Source: DATKFM01 sp963810485
Lineage (GTDB): Bacteria; Pseudomonadota; Alphaproteobacteria; Dongiales; Dongiaceae
Length of the DNA stretch: 64,000 nt
Direction: 5' to 3'
NCBI GenBank assembly: GCA_963810485.1
Contig: CAWENQ010000004.1
Span: 186,001 to 250,000 of the forward strand
Both the position numbers and the translations under genes were made by a program. Shown here piece by piece: positions 56,245 to 64,000 of the stretch. Numbering within the stretch: the stretch's first letter is position 1; each line of letters starts with the position of its first letter. The notes beneath the pieces were generated by a model. The model was not told the origin of the DNA, did no database searches, and was given only the letters and a program-made list of their open reading frames with translations.

Positions 56245-57855
56245 CTAACGCTTGCGCTTTTTGGCGGCCGATTGCGGCTTTTTGGCGGATGCGGCGGGCT
56301 TGCGCTCGGCCGGTTTCGCCTTCGATTTTGCGCTGGCGGCGCCAGACTTCGCCGGTTTTGACGGTGTCATGCGCTGCGGCGGTTGTACCGTAACCACAGG
56401 CCTCACCTTCGGCGCAGCGGCCTTCTGCGGGTGCCGGCTCACCACCGTTCCATCGGCCTTGCGCACCGTCACGGTCACAGGCGGCTTCGCCCTGCCGTTG
56501 GATTTCGGCCGCGCCGCCGCCAGCCCTTTCTTGTACTCGCGGAACTTCGCCGCCCAGCCGGGCCGCTCCGTCTGCTCGCCGCGCGCCACCGCCAGGGCAT
56601 CGGCGGCGACGTCGCGGGTGATGACGCTGCCGGCGCCGACGATGGCGCCGTCGCCTACTTTCACCGGCGCCCGCAGCACCACGTTGGAGCCGATCGACAC
56701 GCCGGCGCCGACCTCCGTGTGATACTTGCCGAAGCCGTCATAGTTGGCGGTGATGGTGCCGGCGCCGATATTGCTGGCGGCGCCGATGGCGGCATCGCCC
56801 AGATAGGTGAGATGGTTGGCCTTGGCGCCCTTGCCGACCCGCGCATTCTTGGTCTCGACGAAATTGCCGATATGGGCGTTCTCGCCGATGGCGCTGCCCG
56901 GCCGCAGCCGGGCATAGGGGCCGATGCGCGCGCCCTTCTCGATCTTCGCCCCCTCGATATGGCAGAACGCCTTGATCTCCACGCCGTCGCCGACGGTCAC
57001 GCCGGGGCCGAACACCACATGGGGCTCGATCACCACGTCGCGGCCCAGCTTGGTATCCCAGGACAGGAACACGCTGCCGGGATCGGTCAGCGTTGCGCCA
57101 TCGGCCATCGCCGCCAGCCGCAGCCGCTCCTGCATCACCGCTTCGGCCACCGCCAGCTCGGCGCGGCTGTTGATGCCCAGCAGCTCGTCTGCCGGCGCCT
57201 CCACGACGGCGCAGGCGGCGCCATCGGCGCGCGCCACGGCCACGATGTCGGTGAGATAGTATTCTTTCTTCGGATTGTCGTTGCCGATCCGGTCGATCAG
57301 CGCGAACAACAGACGCCCGTCGATCGCCATGACGCCGGAATTGCACAGGCGGATCGCCCGCTGCGCCGGCGTCGCCACAACATACTCCACGATCGCCTCG
57401 AGCTTGCCGTCGCCGCTGGTGATCAGCCGGCCATATTCCGCGGGATCGCCGGGCCGGAAGCCCAGCACTGCCACCGCCGGCCTGTCGGCCGCACGCCGCC
57501 GCTCCAGCAGCCGGCGGATCGTCGCCGTGGTGATGAACGGGCAATCGCCGAACAGGACCAGCACATCGCCGGTGAAGCCGCCGAGAAGCGGCCGGGCGCA
57601 GAGCGTCGCATGGGCGGTGCCGCGCTGCTCGGCTTGGATCACGGTCTTGTGGGGCGCCACGACCTTGGCGACGCTGTCCATGCCAGGAGCGATCACCACC
57701 GCGACGGGATCGCAAGCCAACGGCGCCAGATTCGCCAGCAGGTGCGCGATCATCGGCCGCCCGGCGATGCGATGCATCACCTTCGGCAACTCTGACTTGA
57801 TGCGGATACCCTTGCCGGCGGCAAGGACGATGGCGGCAGCGCGGTTGTCGTTCAT
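56245..57855 (-). CDS. glmU: Bifunctional GlcNAc-1-P uridylyltransferase / GlcN-1-P acetyltransferase with basic C-terminal extension
   Basis: A 536-residue GlmU. The N-terminal pyrophosphorylase begins MNDNRAAAIVLAAGKGIRIK (nucleotide-binding GKG) and has VIQAEQRGTAHATLCARPLL and LFGDCPFIT. The left-handed beta-helix includes GENAHIGNFVETKNARVGKG, LGDAAIGAASNIGAGTITAN and IGSNVVLRAPVKVGDG. The family normally ends near residue 455; here a further stretch of about 80 residues is Lys/Ala/Pro/Arg-rich with SNGRAKPPVTVTVRKADGT, KAAAPKVRPV and a final AAKKRKR. Start at 57855 replaces a 14-codon extension. First gene of the glmU-glmS operon. Confidence 0.96.
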   Translation of the reverse strand: MNDNRAAAIVLAAGKGIRIKSELPKVMHRIAGRPMIAHLLANLAPLACDPVAVVIAPGMDSVAKVVAPHKTVIQAEQRGTAHATLCARPLLGGFTGDVLVLFGDCPFITTATIRRLLERRRAADRPAVAVLGFRPGDPAEYGRLITSGDGKLEAIVEYVVATPAQRAIRLCNSGVMAIDGRLLFALIDRIGNDNPKKEYYLTDIVAVARADGAACAVVEAPADELLGINSRAELAVAEAVMQERLRLAAMADGATLTDPGSVFLSWDTKLGRDVVIEPHVVFGPGVTVGDGVEIKAFCHIEGAKIEKGARIGPYARLRPGSAIGENAHIGNFVETKNARVGKGAKANHLTYLGDAAIGAASNIGAGTITANYDGFGKYHTEVGAGVSIGSNVVLRAPVKVGDGAIVGAGSVITRDVAADALAVARGEQTERPGWAAKFREYKKGLAAARPKSNGRAKPPVTVTVRKADGTVVSRHPQKAAAPKVRPVVTVQPPQRMTPSKPAKSGAASAKSKAKPAERKPAASAKKPQSAAKKRKR

Positions 57856-58041
57856 CTGATGGCAGGAATCACATGATTTGTCCGATAGCGGCGGCAAAGT
57901 GCCACAGCGTCAGCATGTTACCAAGAGTGGATTTGGCCATGGCGCGGCCGTGGCGGGATTCCGGCGTCTTGTTGATTTTCCGCGGGCCGGCGGGCACTTT
58001 GCCCTCGCCTTTCCGCCGCCCCAGCCTCATCTAGGAACTCC

Positions 58042-58728
58042 ATGCCGCCCCGCCGCAATGCCCTGGTCTTCGATCTCGACGGCACGCTGTTCGACACGGC
58101 GCCCGACCTGCATCGCTGTATGAATTCGGTCCTGGCCGAGCAGGGCCGCCGCGCGGTGCCGCTGGAGGATGTCAGGCATATGGTGGGCGACGGCGCGGCA
58201 AAGATGCTGGAGCGTGGATTCGCCACCACCGGCGAGCCGTTGGAGCCCAGCCGCCTGGCGGAGCTGATGCAGCGCTTCCTCCATCACTACCACGAAGGCC
58301 GCCATGCCATGACCCGGCCTTTTCCCGGCGTGGTCGATACCCTGGTGGAGCTATCGGCCGCGGGTTTCCGGCTGGCGATCTGCACCAACAAGCCCTACGG
58401 CCCCACCATGGAGATCCTGGATGTGCTGGGGCTGGAACATCTGTTCGCCGCCGTCGCCGGCGGCGACAGCTTCCCGGTGCGCAAGCCCAATCCGGGCCAT
58501 TTGCTGGGAACGCTGAATTTGATGAGCGCGCAGCCAGGCTCTGCGGTCATGATCGGCGACAGCGGCAACGATGTGGCGGTGGCGCGGGCGGCTGGGGTTC
58601 CGGTGATCGCGGTCAGCTACGGCTATACTACCGTTCCCGTAGACCAGCTGGGCGCCGATCATGTGATCGACAGTTTCGCCGCGCTGACCGCGATCGTGGC
58701 GCAGATAGTGCCGGTGGGCCAGGATTGA
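58042..58728 (+). CDS. gph: HAD family phosphatase, phosphoglycolate phosphatase-like
   Basis: A 228-residue HAD hydrolase. Motif I VFDLDGTLFDTAPDL (Asp nucleophile), motif II LAICTNKPYGPTMEIL, motif III with Lys in FPVRKPNPGHLLG, and motif IV VMIGDSGNDVAVARAAG are all present; the cap domain is C1-type alpha-helical. The pattern fits phosphoglycolate phosphatase (Gph), which detoxifies 2-phosphoglycolate. It is divergent from glmU, a common neighbourhood in this group. The 186-bp gap should contain both promoters. Confidence 0.88.
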   Translation: MPPRRNALVFDLDGTLFDTAPDLHRCMNSVLAEQGRRAVPLEDVRHMVGDGAAKMLERGFATTGEPLEPSRLAELMQRFLHHYHEGRHAMTRPFPGVVDTLVELSAAGFRLAICTNKPYGPTMEILDVLGLEHLFAAVAGGDSFPVRKPNPGHLLGTLNLMSAQPGSAVMIGDSGNDVAVARAAGVPVIAVSYGYTTVPVDQLGADHVIDSFAALTAIVAQIVPVGQD

Positions 58729-58815
58729 CGGCACCGCGCGCCATGCCAGTTCAGGCCAAAGGGTTAGTGAAGATCCGGCGCTTGCCTGGCGAGGCTCCCT
58801 GTCCCGCATGACCGG

Positions 58816-58891
58816 CGACCCTGGGGCACGGATAGAGGGCATCCGTGTCGTCCGTTGGGGGGACTGCCCTGACCGGGACAATCCAGGGTCG
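58816..58891 (+). ncRNA. Candidate structured RNA segment
   Basis: CGACCCTGG (58816-58824) pairs with CCAGGGTCG (58883-58891), enclosing a second perfect stem CACGGAT (58827-58833) / ATCCGTG (58841-58847). An alternative pairing joins GTCCCG (58801-58806) to CGGGAC (58874-58879) and would compete with the first stem or form a pseudoknot. Family is unknown; coding-strand orientation is inferred from the CRP-like site downstream and is uncertain. Confidence 0.25.
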
Positions 58892-59019
58892 TTTACCCAA
58901 GGCCTTTGCCGGGGGAGCAGCCGCCGTGGGGGTCACACAGGTCCGGGTTCGATGTTCCGGACTCAAACTCTTCTGGCCCAAATTGCCGAACCATGTTCGG
59001 ACCAATTAACGCTCCCGAC

Positions 59020-59035
59020 TGTGATAAAAGTCACA
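59020..59035 (+). promoter_or_regulatory. Perfect CRP-like binding site
   Basis: TGTGATAAAAGTCACA matches TGTGA-N6-TCACA exactly and is extended by a further base pair (C/G) on each side. A second palindrome, CCGAACCATGTTCGG (58986-59000), lies 19 bp upstream. No annotated start codon lies within 300 bp downstream except a possible tiny frame; the next gene is tRNA-Val. Confidence 0.5.
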
Positions 59036-59391
59036 GAGCAGGTGACAGTTCGACGACGGCGGCGGGTGAGCCGAGGCGTCTCTTGCGCCGTCCAGAAATA
59101 GGGAGGGGCGCTGTCACGGTGGCCAACGCCAGCGGCCCTGAGCCGTCGACGGCGCCGGCGCTCTTCATCAATCCATTGATCTAGTGCAGATTTCCGGAAC
59201 GGCCTGCGCCGTCTCAAGCGTCGCCTCAACGGTCATTCGTTGACAGTGGACCGTCCGCTGCCGTAAGACCCTGCCGCCCCGGACAAGGCGGTTGTCTCGA
59301 AAACCGCGACCACCGAAGGGCCCCATATATGATTATGGGATCGTCTTCCGGGATTCGGTCCGATGGGACCGCCGATTCCGAAAGCCGAAAC

Positions 59392-59466
59392 GGGCGCGTA
59401 GCTCAGCGGGAGAGCACTCCCTTCACACGGGAGGGGTCGCAGGTTCAATCCCTGCCGCGCCCACCA
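59392..59466 (+). tRNA. tRNA-Val (anticodon CAC)
   Basis: A complete cloverleaf: acceptor stem GGGCGCG (59392-59398) with CGCGCCC (59456-59462), D arm GCTC...GAGC, anticodon stem CTCCC / GGGAG around loop TTCACAC (anticodon CAC at 59424-59426, reading GTG), T arm with GGTTCAATC, discriminator A and an encoded CCA (59464-59466). It stands alone; no other tRNA is near. Confidence 0.97.
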
Positions 59467-59515
59467 TCATCCGGCACAGTGCCATCGGCCTTGGGAGCGG
59501 GCAGCAGCGGCGCCG

Positions 59516-61087
59516 TCAGCGCCCGAACTGCCGGATCAGCGCTTCAAACTTCGCTTCGCGCTTCGCCAGGATGACCGCGGTCTGGTCTTCATAGACCAGC
59601 GCGAAGTCGCCGCGGTCGAGCAGAAGCTTCCGCACCGGCGCTCCGGGCGGGCACAGGATCAGATCGATCCCATATTTGTCGAGCAGCCCGTCCCAACCAT
59701 CGCGGCCGCGCTCGATATCAAGATGCTCGCGGAACAGTCGGTCGCCGTAGAGATCGGTGCGCCCGTCGATGAAGACAAGCTGCCGGCCCTGGAAACGATG
59801 GATCAGATAGCCGCCGAAATGCAGGCTGTTGAACATGCGCCCGTCGATCCCCTGCGCCTGCATGAAATCGGCGGCGCCGACCGGCATCGCCTTCCGCAGC
59901 ATGACGTCCTGTTTCGCCGCCAGCGACGGATAGTAGATCGCAGCACCCAGGACGATCAGCGCGCAGGCGCCGAAATTCAGCAGCGCTTCCGTGCGGCCAA
60001 GCGGTGCGGCATCGCCGGCCACGGGCCGCCGCCATCTGAAGGCAAGGCGTGCCAACGGATTCGCCAGGAGCAGGCCGCCGCGGACCGCCCATGACGCCAG
60101 CACGATCATCGTCAGCAACGCGAAGGGCACATGCCGCAGGGAAGCGAACCCGGCAGCGATCATCAGGCCGGAAAGGCCGATCTCCGTCAGATCCGGCCGC
60201 TGCCGGCGGTAGATCAGGCACAGCGCGAACAGGCCGGCGCAGAGGAAGTAGAGCTTTCCGTAGAGGGTCTCGAGCGTCGCCGGCTGCCATTCGGACAGCG
60301 CCTTCGTCGCCTCCATGTTGACGATCTGGAAGGGATAGAGCAGATGCGCCGGTCCGTCGGGATTGAGGAAGCTCGCCAGCAGGCAAAGCACCGCGATGAT
60401 GCCGAGGGCGCGGAGCTGCGCAACTGACATTGTCGTCTCCGCGCGCATCAGCCGGCGCGCCCACTCCATGCCTGCGAAAGCCCAGACGACCGCCAGCCCC
60501 ACCGCGTAACCGCCATGCAGATTGACCCAAGCCGCCATCAACAGCGGCAGCCAGAGAATCAGGCGGCGGTCATCGAGATATTTGGCGAACAGCAGCGCGC
60601 GCAAGAATAGGACGAACAGCAGCAGGGTGGCGATCTGCGGCCGCGGTTCGATGAACGGATAAAGCGGCAGCAGCGACGCCAGCGTCAGCGCGATCGCGAA
60701 GCCGGCCCGGCCGCTCAGCCGCCAGCTCGTCGTGAACAGAATGCCGAAGAATGCAGCGCCGGTTACAGCGCAGAGAAGCCGGACGCCGATATCGCCGAGC
60801 CCGGCATAGGCCAGATACAGGACAAGCTGGAACAGCCATTCATGCAGCACCCAATACTGCCCTTCATACATGAAGGAGAATGTGTCCGCGGCCGGCAGCG
60901 CCCGGTTCTGCACGATCAGGCGGCCCGTTTCCAGGTGCCAGTAATAATCCGGATCGATCAGCATCGGGCAGAAGAACAGCAGCGCGCCGATGGCGACGAT
61001 GAAGACCGCCAGGCGGCTCAGCCGGCTTAACCCGGCCGCGGTGTCGAACCACGCCGGTTTCTCCGAATGCGATGCCGAGATTGCCAT
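59516..61087 (-). CDS. Polytopic membrane protein, GT-C-like
   Basis: A 523-residue integral membrane protein with about ten hydrophobic segments after a short cytoplasmic N-terminus. The first loop has DPDYYWHLETGRLIVQNRAL and the sequence around it includes two acidic residues, a layout like the DxD/E-rich first loop of GT-C-fold lipid-linked sugar transferases. It also has FIEPRPQIATLLLFVLFLRA, VNLHGGYAVGLAVVWAFAG and ends with a soluble domain containing NSLHFGGYLIHRFQGRQLVF and IDLILCPPGAPV. The same strand is not shared with the GtrB/GtrA genes, but the neighbourhood (183 bp to a divergent GT2) suggests surface-glycan work. Substrate unknown. Confidence 0.7.
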   Translation of the reverse strand: MAISASHSEKPAWFDTAAGLSRLSRLAVFIVAIGALLFFCPMLIDPDYYWHLETGRLIVQNRALPAADTFSFMYEGQYWVLHEWLFQLVLYLAYAGLGDIGVRLLCAVTGAAFFGILFTTSWRLSGRAGFAIALTLASLLPLYPFIEPRPQIATLLLFVLFLRALLFAKYLDDRRLILWLPLLMAAWVNLHGGYAVGLAVVWAFAGMEWARRLMRAETTMSVAQLRALGIIAVLCLLASFLNPDGPAHLLYPFQIVNMEATKALSEWQPATLETLYGKLYFLCAGLFALCLIYRRQRPDLTEIGLSGLMIAAGFASLRHVPFALLTMIVLASWAVRGGLLLANPLARLAFRWRRPVAGDAAPLGRTEALLNFGACALIVLGAAIYYPSLAAKQDVMLRKAMPVGAADFMQAQGIDGRMFNSLHFGGYLIHRFQGRQLVFIDGRTDLYGDRLFREHLDIERGRDGWDGLLDKYGIDLILCPPGAPVRKLLLDRGDFALVYEDQTAVILAKREAKFEALIRQFGR

Positions 61088-61270
61088 TGCCCGTGCCCGA
61101 GTGACGCTATCGGCAGTTGTGGCGGAACATGGTGAAACAAGTATTAACCCATGGCGCGCGGTCTTGCCGCAGGAGCCCGCCGGCCGGCCGGGTGCGAAAA
61201 ATAGACTAATGTTAATGAAGGGTTAGCAATTCTGCCGAATAGTTACGACGCATTCGCGAAAAGGCTAACC

Positions 61271-62266
61271 ATGTCTGAAACTAAAAACGCGGCAGCCCGG
61301 GCATCCGCGACTGTTGGCTTGTCCCTCGTGGTGCCCGTGTTCAACGAGGTCGACACGATCGACCTGTTCCTGGCGCGCGTGCTCCCCATCCTGACCGACC
61401 TGATGCAGCATCGCGGCGGCAGCGGCGCCTTCGAGATCATCTTCGTCGATGACGGCAGCCGCGACGGCACCTTTGCCAAGCTGCAGCAGCTCAGCCGCGA
61501 AAATGCCGCCATCAAGGTCATCGGCCTGTCGCGCAATTTCGGCAAGGACGCCGCCCTGTCCGCCGGCCTCGATTTTTCGCGGGGTGCGGCCGTGATCCCG
61601 GTCGATGTCGACCTGCAGGACCCGCCGGAGACCATCCCGGAACTCTATGCCAAGTGGCTCGAAGGCTATGACGCCGTCTTTGCCACGCGCGCCGATCGCA
61701 CGTCCGACGGGTTCGCCAAGCGGATCACCGCCAACGCCTTCTATCGGGTGTTCAATCGCATCGCCGATACGGAGATCCCGCCCAATGCCGGCGACTTCCG
61801 CCTGCTGGACCGCAATGTGGTCGACGCGCTGAAGCTGCTGCCGGAGCGCAACCGTTTCATGAAGGGCATGTATGCCTGGGTCGGGTTCCGGCAAACTTCG
61901 GTGCCGATGATCCGGGAAAAGCGTTCGGCGGGCAGTTCCAAATTTCCCGGCTTGCGCCTGTGGAGCTTCGCCCTCGACGGGATCATCGCCTTCAGCACCA
62001 TGCCGCTGCGGCTCTGGACCTATGTCGGCGCCTTCATCGTCGCGGCCGACTTGCTCTATGCGCTGTTCCTCGTGCTCCGCACCATCGTTCTCGGCGTGGA
62101 TGTTCCCGGCTATGCCTCGCTCATGGTCGTCGTGCTGCTGATGGGCGCGATCAACCTGATCACCCTCGGCATTTTCGGCGAGTACCTGGCGCGCGTTTAT
62201 ACCGAGGTCAAGGGACGGCCCCTCTATGTCGTCCGCGACAGCATCGGATTTCAGAGACTTGAGTGA
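61271..62266 (+). CDS. GtrB/DPM1-like family 2 glycosyltransferase
   Basis: A 331-residue GT2 enzyme with two C-terminal membrane helices, the group that loads sugars onto polyprenyl phosphate. LSLVVPVFNEVDTIDLFLAR opens the catalytic domain; FEIIFVDDGSRDGTFAKLQQ and AVIPVDVDLQDPPETIPELY carry the DxD and substrate Asp; SRNFGKDAALSAGLDFSRGA and AGDFRLLDRNVVDALKLL follow. The C-terminal part (LRLWTYVGAFIVAADLLYAL, GAINLITLGIFGEYLARVY) spans the membrane twice. Followed 21 bp later by a methyltransferase and then GtrA, forming a three-gene module. Confidence 0.9.
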   Translation: MSETKNAAARASATVGLSLVVPVFNEVDTIDLFLARVLPILTDLMQHRGGSGAFEIIFVDDGSRDGTFAKLQQLSRENAAIKVIGLSRNFGKDAALSAGLDFSRGAAVIPVDVDLQDPPETIPELYAKWLEGYDAVFATRADRTSDGFAKRITANAFYRVFNRIADTEIPPNAGDFRLLDRNVVDALKLLPERNRFMKGMYAWVGFRQTSVPMIREKRSAGSSKFPGLRLWSFALDGIIAFSTMPLRLWTYVGAFIVAADLLYALFLVLRTIVLGVDVPGYASLMVVVLLMGAINLITLGIFGEYLARVYTEVKGRPLYVVRDSIGFQRLE

Positions 62267-62287
62267 AAAATCAGCGGATCAGGAGAA

Positions 62288-63016
62288 ATGGACCCCGCAA
62301 TCTACAACCGCATGGCGGACGTCGAAGACAGCCACTGGTGGTTCGCCGCGCGCCGCCAGCTGATCGCCGGACTGATCGCCCGGCGGATCGCCCCGTCGGC
62401 GAATGCGAATGTCCTGGAGGCCGGCTGCGGCACCGGCGGCAATCTCGCCATGCTCGGGCAATTCGGCCGCGTCCGCGCGTTCGAACCCGACGAGTCCGCG
62501 CGCGCGCGGGCGGCGGCGAAATCGGGCCTCGATATCCGGCCCGGATTCTTGCCCCATGACTTGCCGGCGGATTACGATGGTTTCGATCTGATCGCCGCTC
62601 TCGATGTGCTCGAGCATGTGGACGACGATCTCGGCAGCTTCCGCGCCCTGGGGCAACGCCTGCGGCCGGGCGGCCATCTGTTCGTCACCGTGCCGGCCTA
62701 TCCGTCGCTGTGGAGCCGCCACGACGATCTGCACCATCACAAGCGCCGCTATGACAAGGCGCGGCTGCTGCAGGCGCTCGGCGGCGCCGGCCTGGAGCCG
62801 CGCTTCCTGAGCTTCTTCAACATGCTGCTGTTCCCGCTCGTCCTGACCAAGCGGCTGGTGGACCGGGCCACCAACGGCGGCGGCGATGACGACCGCCTGC
62901 CGCCGCCCTTGATCAACGAAACGTTGCGGCGCGTGTTCGCCGCCGAGCGCCACGCGCTGAGCCGCACCGCGCTGCCCTTCGGCCTGTCGCTCGTCGCCAT
63001 TGCCCAGCGGCCCTGA
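62288..63016 (+). CDS. Class I SAM-dependent methyltransferase
   Basis: A 242-residue Rossmann-fold methyltransferase. MDPAIYNRMADVEDSHWWFA and the AdoMet motif NVLEAGCGTGGNLAMLGQFG (about residues 38-57) are seen, then DLIAALDVLEHVDDDLGSFR (motif IV) and FVTVPAYPSLWSRHDDLHHH. The C-terminus has a hydrophobic stretch FNMLLFPLVLTKRLVD. The beginning WWFAARRQLI is common in methyltransferases within glycan gene sets. It sits between GtrB-like and GtrA genes, with GtrA starting one base after its stop; methylation of a lipid-linked sugar or of the carrier is a reasonable but unproven role. Confidence 0.85.
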   Translation: MDPAIYNRMADVEDSHWWFAARRQLIAGLIARRIAPSANANVLEAGCGTGGNLAMLGQFGRVRAFEPDESARARAAAKSGLDIRPGFLPHDLPADYDGFDLIAALDVLEHVDDDLGSFRALGQRLRPGGHLFVTVPAYPSLWSRHDDLHHHKRRYDKARLLQALGGAGLEPRFLSFFNMLLFPLVLTKRLVDRATNGGGDDDRLPPPLINETLRRVFAAERHALSRTALPFGLSLVAIAQRP

Positions 63017-63017
63017 G

Positions 63018-63410
63018 ATGAGCGCTGCCACCCTGCGCCAGTTCCTGCGCTTCGGTCTGGTCGGCATCGCCGCCAGCCTGACGCATGTCGCCGTGGCGCT
63101 GACGCTGATCGAACAGGCGGGGATCGACGTGATGGCGGCGAACGCCCTGGCGTTCTGCATCGCCGTGCTGGTTTCCTATGCCGGCAACCATGCCTGGACA
63201 TTCCGCGCCGATGGCCGTCACGGCCGGCATTTTCCCCGCTTCCTCGCCACATCCCTGGCCGGCCTGGCCCTGAACCAGGCGATCGTCTTCCTGGCCACCC
63301 GGCATTTCGGCCTCGGCTATCTCGGCGCAATCCTCATCGTCGTGGCGCTGGTGCCTTTGCTGACCTTCGCCGCCAGCAAACTCTGGGCCTTCGCCGGCGC
63401 CCGCGCGTAG
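63018..63410 (+). CDS. GtrA family membrane protein (putative flippase)
   Basis: A 130-residue four-helix membrane protein. The family signature is LRQFLRFGLVGIAASLTHVA near the N-terminus, then ALAFCIAVLVSYAGNHAWTF (conserved SYxxNxxWTF), LATSLAGLALNQAIVFLATR and VALVPLLTFAASKLWAFA. GtrA proteins translocate polyprenyl-phosphate sugars across the inner membrane. It overlaps functionally with GtrB upstream; the start at 63018 is preferred to a frame start 6 codons earlier. The stop is followed by about 200 bp that probably contain the promoter of the TPR lipoprotein. Confidence 0.9.
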   Translation: MSAATLRQFLRFGLVGIAASLTHVAVALTLIEQAGIDVMAANALAFCIAVLVSYAGNHAWTFRADGRHGRHFPRFLATSLAGLALNQAIVFLATRHFGLGYLGAILIVVALVPLLTFAASKLWAFAGARA

Positions 63411-63606
63411 TCAGACGGCACCGCCGCGGCCTCAGTTGCGCGCAGCAGCGGCGTCCTTGCGCCCCAACGGCGGTCTAGTGGCAGTGCAGCCATCGCAAAC
63501 ATCGGCCTCGCCTCGAAGCAGGTTAGGCCTCACCCGTTTGCGATGCCCGTATCCCGATGCAATTATGGGTTTGTCTCATCCTCGACTTCAACCTGGAGTG
63601 GCTGCG

Positions 63607-64000
63607 ATGCGCTGGTTCTTTTGCCTGCTATGCCTGATCTCTGTATTGAGCGGCTGCGGTACGCCAAAGCAGTCGGCGCCACAGGTAAGTTTTGAGAATA
63701 GCCTGACCCAATCGATCGAATCCGGGCAGCTCACCGGCAGCGCCCTGGCCGAGGCACATCTCATGCGCGGGCAGCAGCGCTTGCTTCACGATAATGCCGA
63801 TGGCGCCCTTGCGGATTTCGCCAAGGCCGAAGCAGAAGCGCCGGGAACGGCTGATATCTATATCTGGCGCGCCAATGCCTATGTCAAAAAGAAGGACTTC
63901 GCGGCGGCGGCGGCTGACTACCAGAAGCTTCTGCAGCTCCTGCCCCAGGACAAATCATGGATCATCTGCATACGGGCGGCCGCGTGGCGCGAGGGCGGCA
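63607..64000 (+). CDS. TPR lipoprotein, C-terminus beyond the window
   Basis: The first 131 codons of a tetratricopeptide-type lipoprotein; the frame runs off the right edge. The signal sequence MRWFFCLLCLISVLSGC has a lipobox VLSGC at Cys17. The mature part has LAEAHLMRGQQRLLHDNADG and ALADFAKAEAEAPGTADIYI with WRANAYVKKKDFAAAAADYQ, helix-turn-helix repeats spaced like TPR (G/A-x-x-A pattern). NlpI-type proteins are the best match. GGAG lies eight bases before the ATG at 63607. Envelope-located; partners unknown. Confidence 0.8.
   Translation, partial: MRWFFCLLCLISVLSGCGTPKQSAPQVSFENSLTQSIESGQLTGSALAEAHLMRGQQRLLHDNADGALADFAKAEAEAPGTADIYIWRANAYVKKKDFAAAAADYQKLLQLLPQDKSWIICIRAAAWREGG

Larger units (their letters stand above)
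58729..59391. other. Palindrome-rich non-coding region before tRNA-Val
   Basis: Over 660 bp without a supported protein gene. It contains several strong potential secondary structures (58801-58891), a palindrome CCGAAC-CAT-GTTCGG at 58986-59000, a perfect CRP-like site at 59020-59035, a GTGACAG/CTGTCAC pair (59042-59048 and 59111-59117) and GCCGTCGACGGC (59143-59154). It may encode a non-coding RNA or a small regulated transcript. I could not match it to RNase P RNA, 4.5S RNA, 6S RNA or tmRNA landmarks. Confidence 0.45.

Noticed and set aside
58941..58962. tRNA-like T-arm (GTCCGG...GTTCGA...CCGGAC).
   Set aside because: The loop would be ten bases, there are no matching acceptor, D or anticodon arms, and no CCA end.
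58729..59391. RNase P RNA, 4.5S RNA, 6S RNA or tmRNA.
   Set aside because: I looked for the conserved landmark sequences of these RNAs, such as the GGAAGGAAGCAGCC of 4.5S RNA and GAGGAAAGTCCG of RNase P RNA, and did not find them; only generic hairpins are present.

Overview
The window is a stretch of high-GC chromosome from an alphaproteobacterium, most likely a Rhodospirillales-type free-living heterotroph. The evidence is the F1-ATPase inhibitor subunit zeta (11.1 kb), a short PAS protein of the alphaproteobacterial type (9.3 kb), the order purB / zeta / purC-purS-purQ / purL / bolA / CGFS glutaredoxin, a class II DAHP synthase and a glmU-glmS pair. I see no transposase, integrase, phage gene, plasmid function or CRISPR array. 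Assignments rest on recognised motifs and translated sequence; no database search was run.

Layout. 0-5 kb: the start of an exported protein, then a minus-strand catabolic operon (class III aminotransferase, aldehyde dehydrogenase, and an Old-Yellow-Enzyme-type oxidoreductase broken by many indels). 5-28 kb: the conserved purine backbone, purB (5.1), zeta (11.1), purCSQ (16.4-18.1), purL (25-27.2), bolA and grxD (27.2-27.8), with unrelated genes between its members: a quinol-type nitric oxide reductase with an FNR-like box, a PAS protein, a Rieske oxygenase, NRDE and MlrC-like proteins, a LysR/DoxX/pirin set, META lipoprotein/GST, GFA, and a cupin/LysR pair. The 22.4-24.9 kb part is a lower-GC islet of orphan and decaying genes. 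Between 19.8 and 20.9 kb lie three kinds of intergenic repeat.

28-48 kb: mostly housekeeping genes: DUF3300 protein, LigB-type dioxygenase, rpsD, VOC protein with a histone-H1-like tail, trmJ, cimA, LysE exporter, NUDIX, cysS, gltX, nadE, an M20 deacylase, nicotinate phosphoribosyltransferase, class II DAHP synthase, a phosphotransferase-fold protein, glutathione reductase and succinate-semialdehyde dehydrogenase. 48-54.4 kb: a small exported protein, a tightly coupled operon (ThDP enzyme, alpha/beta hydrolase, Rieske oxygenase), an orphan, and an enol-lactonase-like hydrolase. 54.4-58.7 kb: glmU-glmS (UDP-GlcNAc synthesis) and, divergently, gph. 58.7-59.4 kb: a gene-free, palindrome-rich stretch before tRNA-Val(CAC). 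59.5-64 kb: a polytopic membrane protein, a GtrB-like glycosyltransferase, a methyltransferase and GtrA (lipid-linked sugar transfer), then the start of a TPR lipoprotein.

A recurring technical point: single-base indels cluster at 0.2-2.2 kb and 25-27.4 kb, with isolated cases near 12.85 and 52.81 kb. Because purL is normally indispensable and the other purine genes are intact, these look more like consensus errors than real pseudogenes. I found no clearly new multi-gene system. The most unusual items are the basic tails on three unrelated enzymes, the palindromic purC leader, the structured palindrome-rich region before tRNA-Val, and the overlapping gene pair in the 23.7 kb islet.
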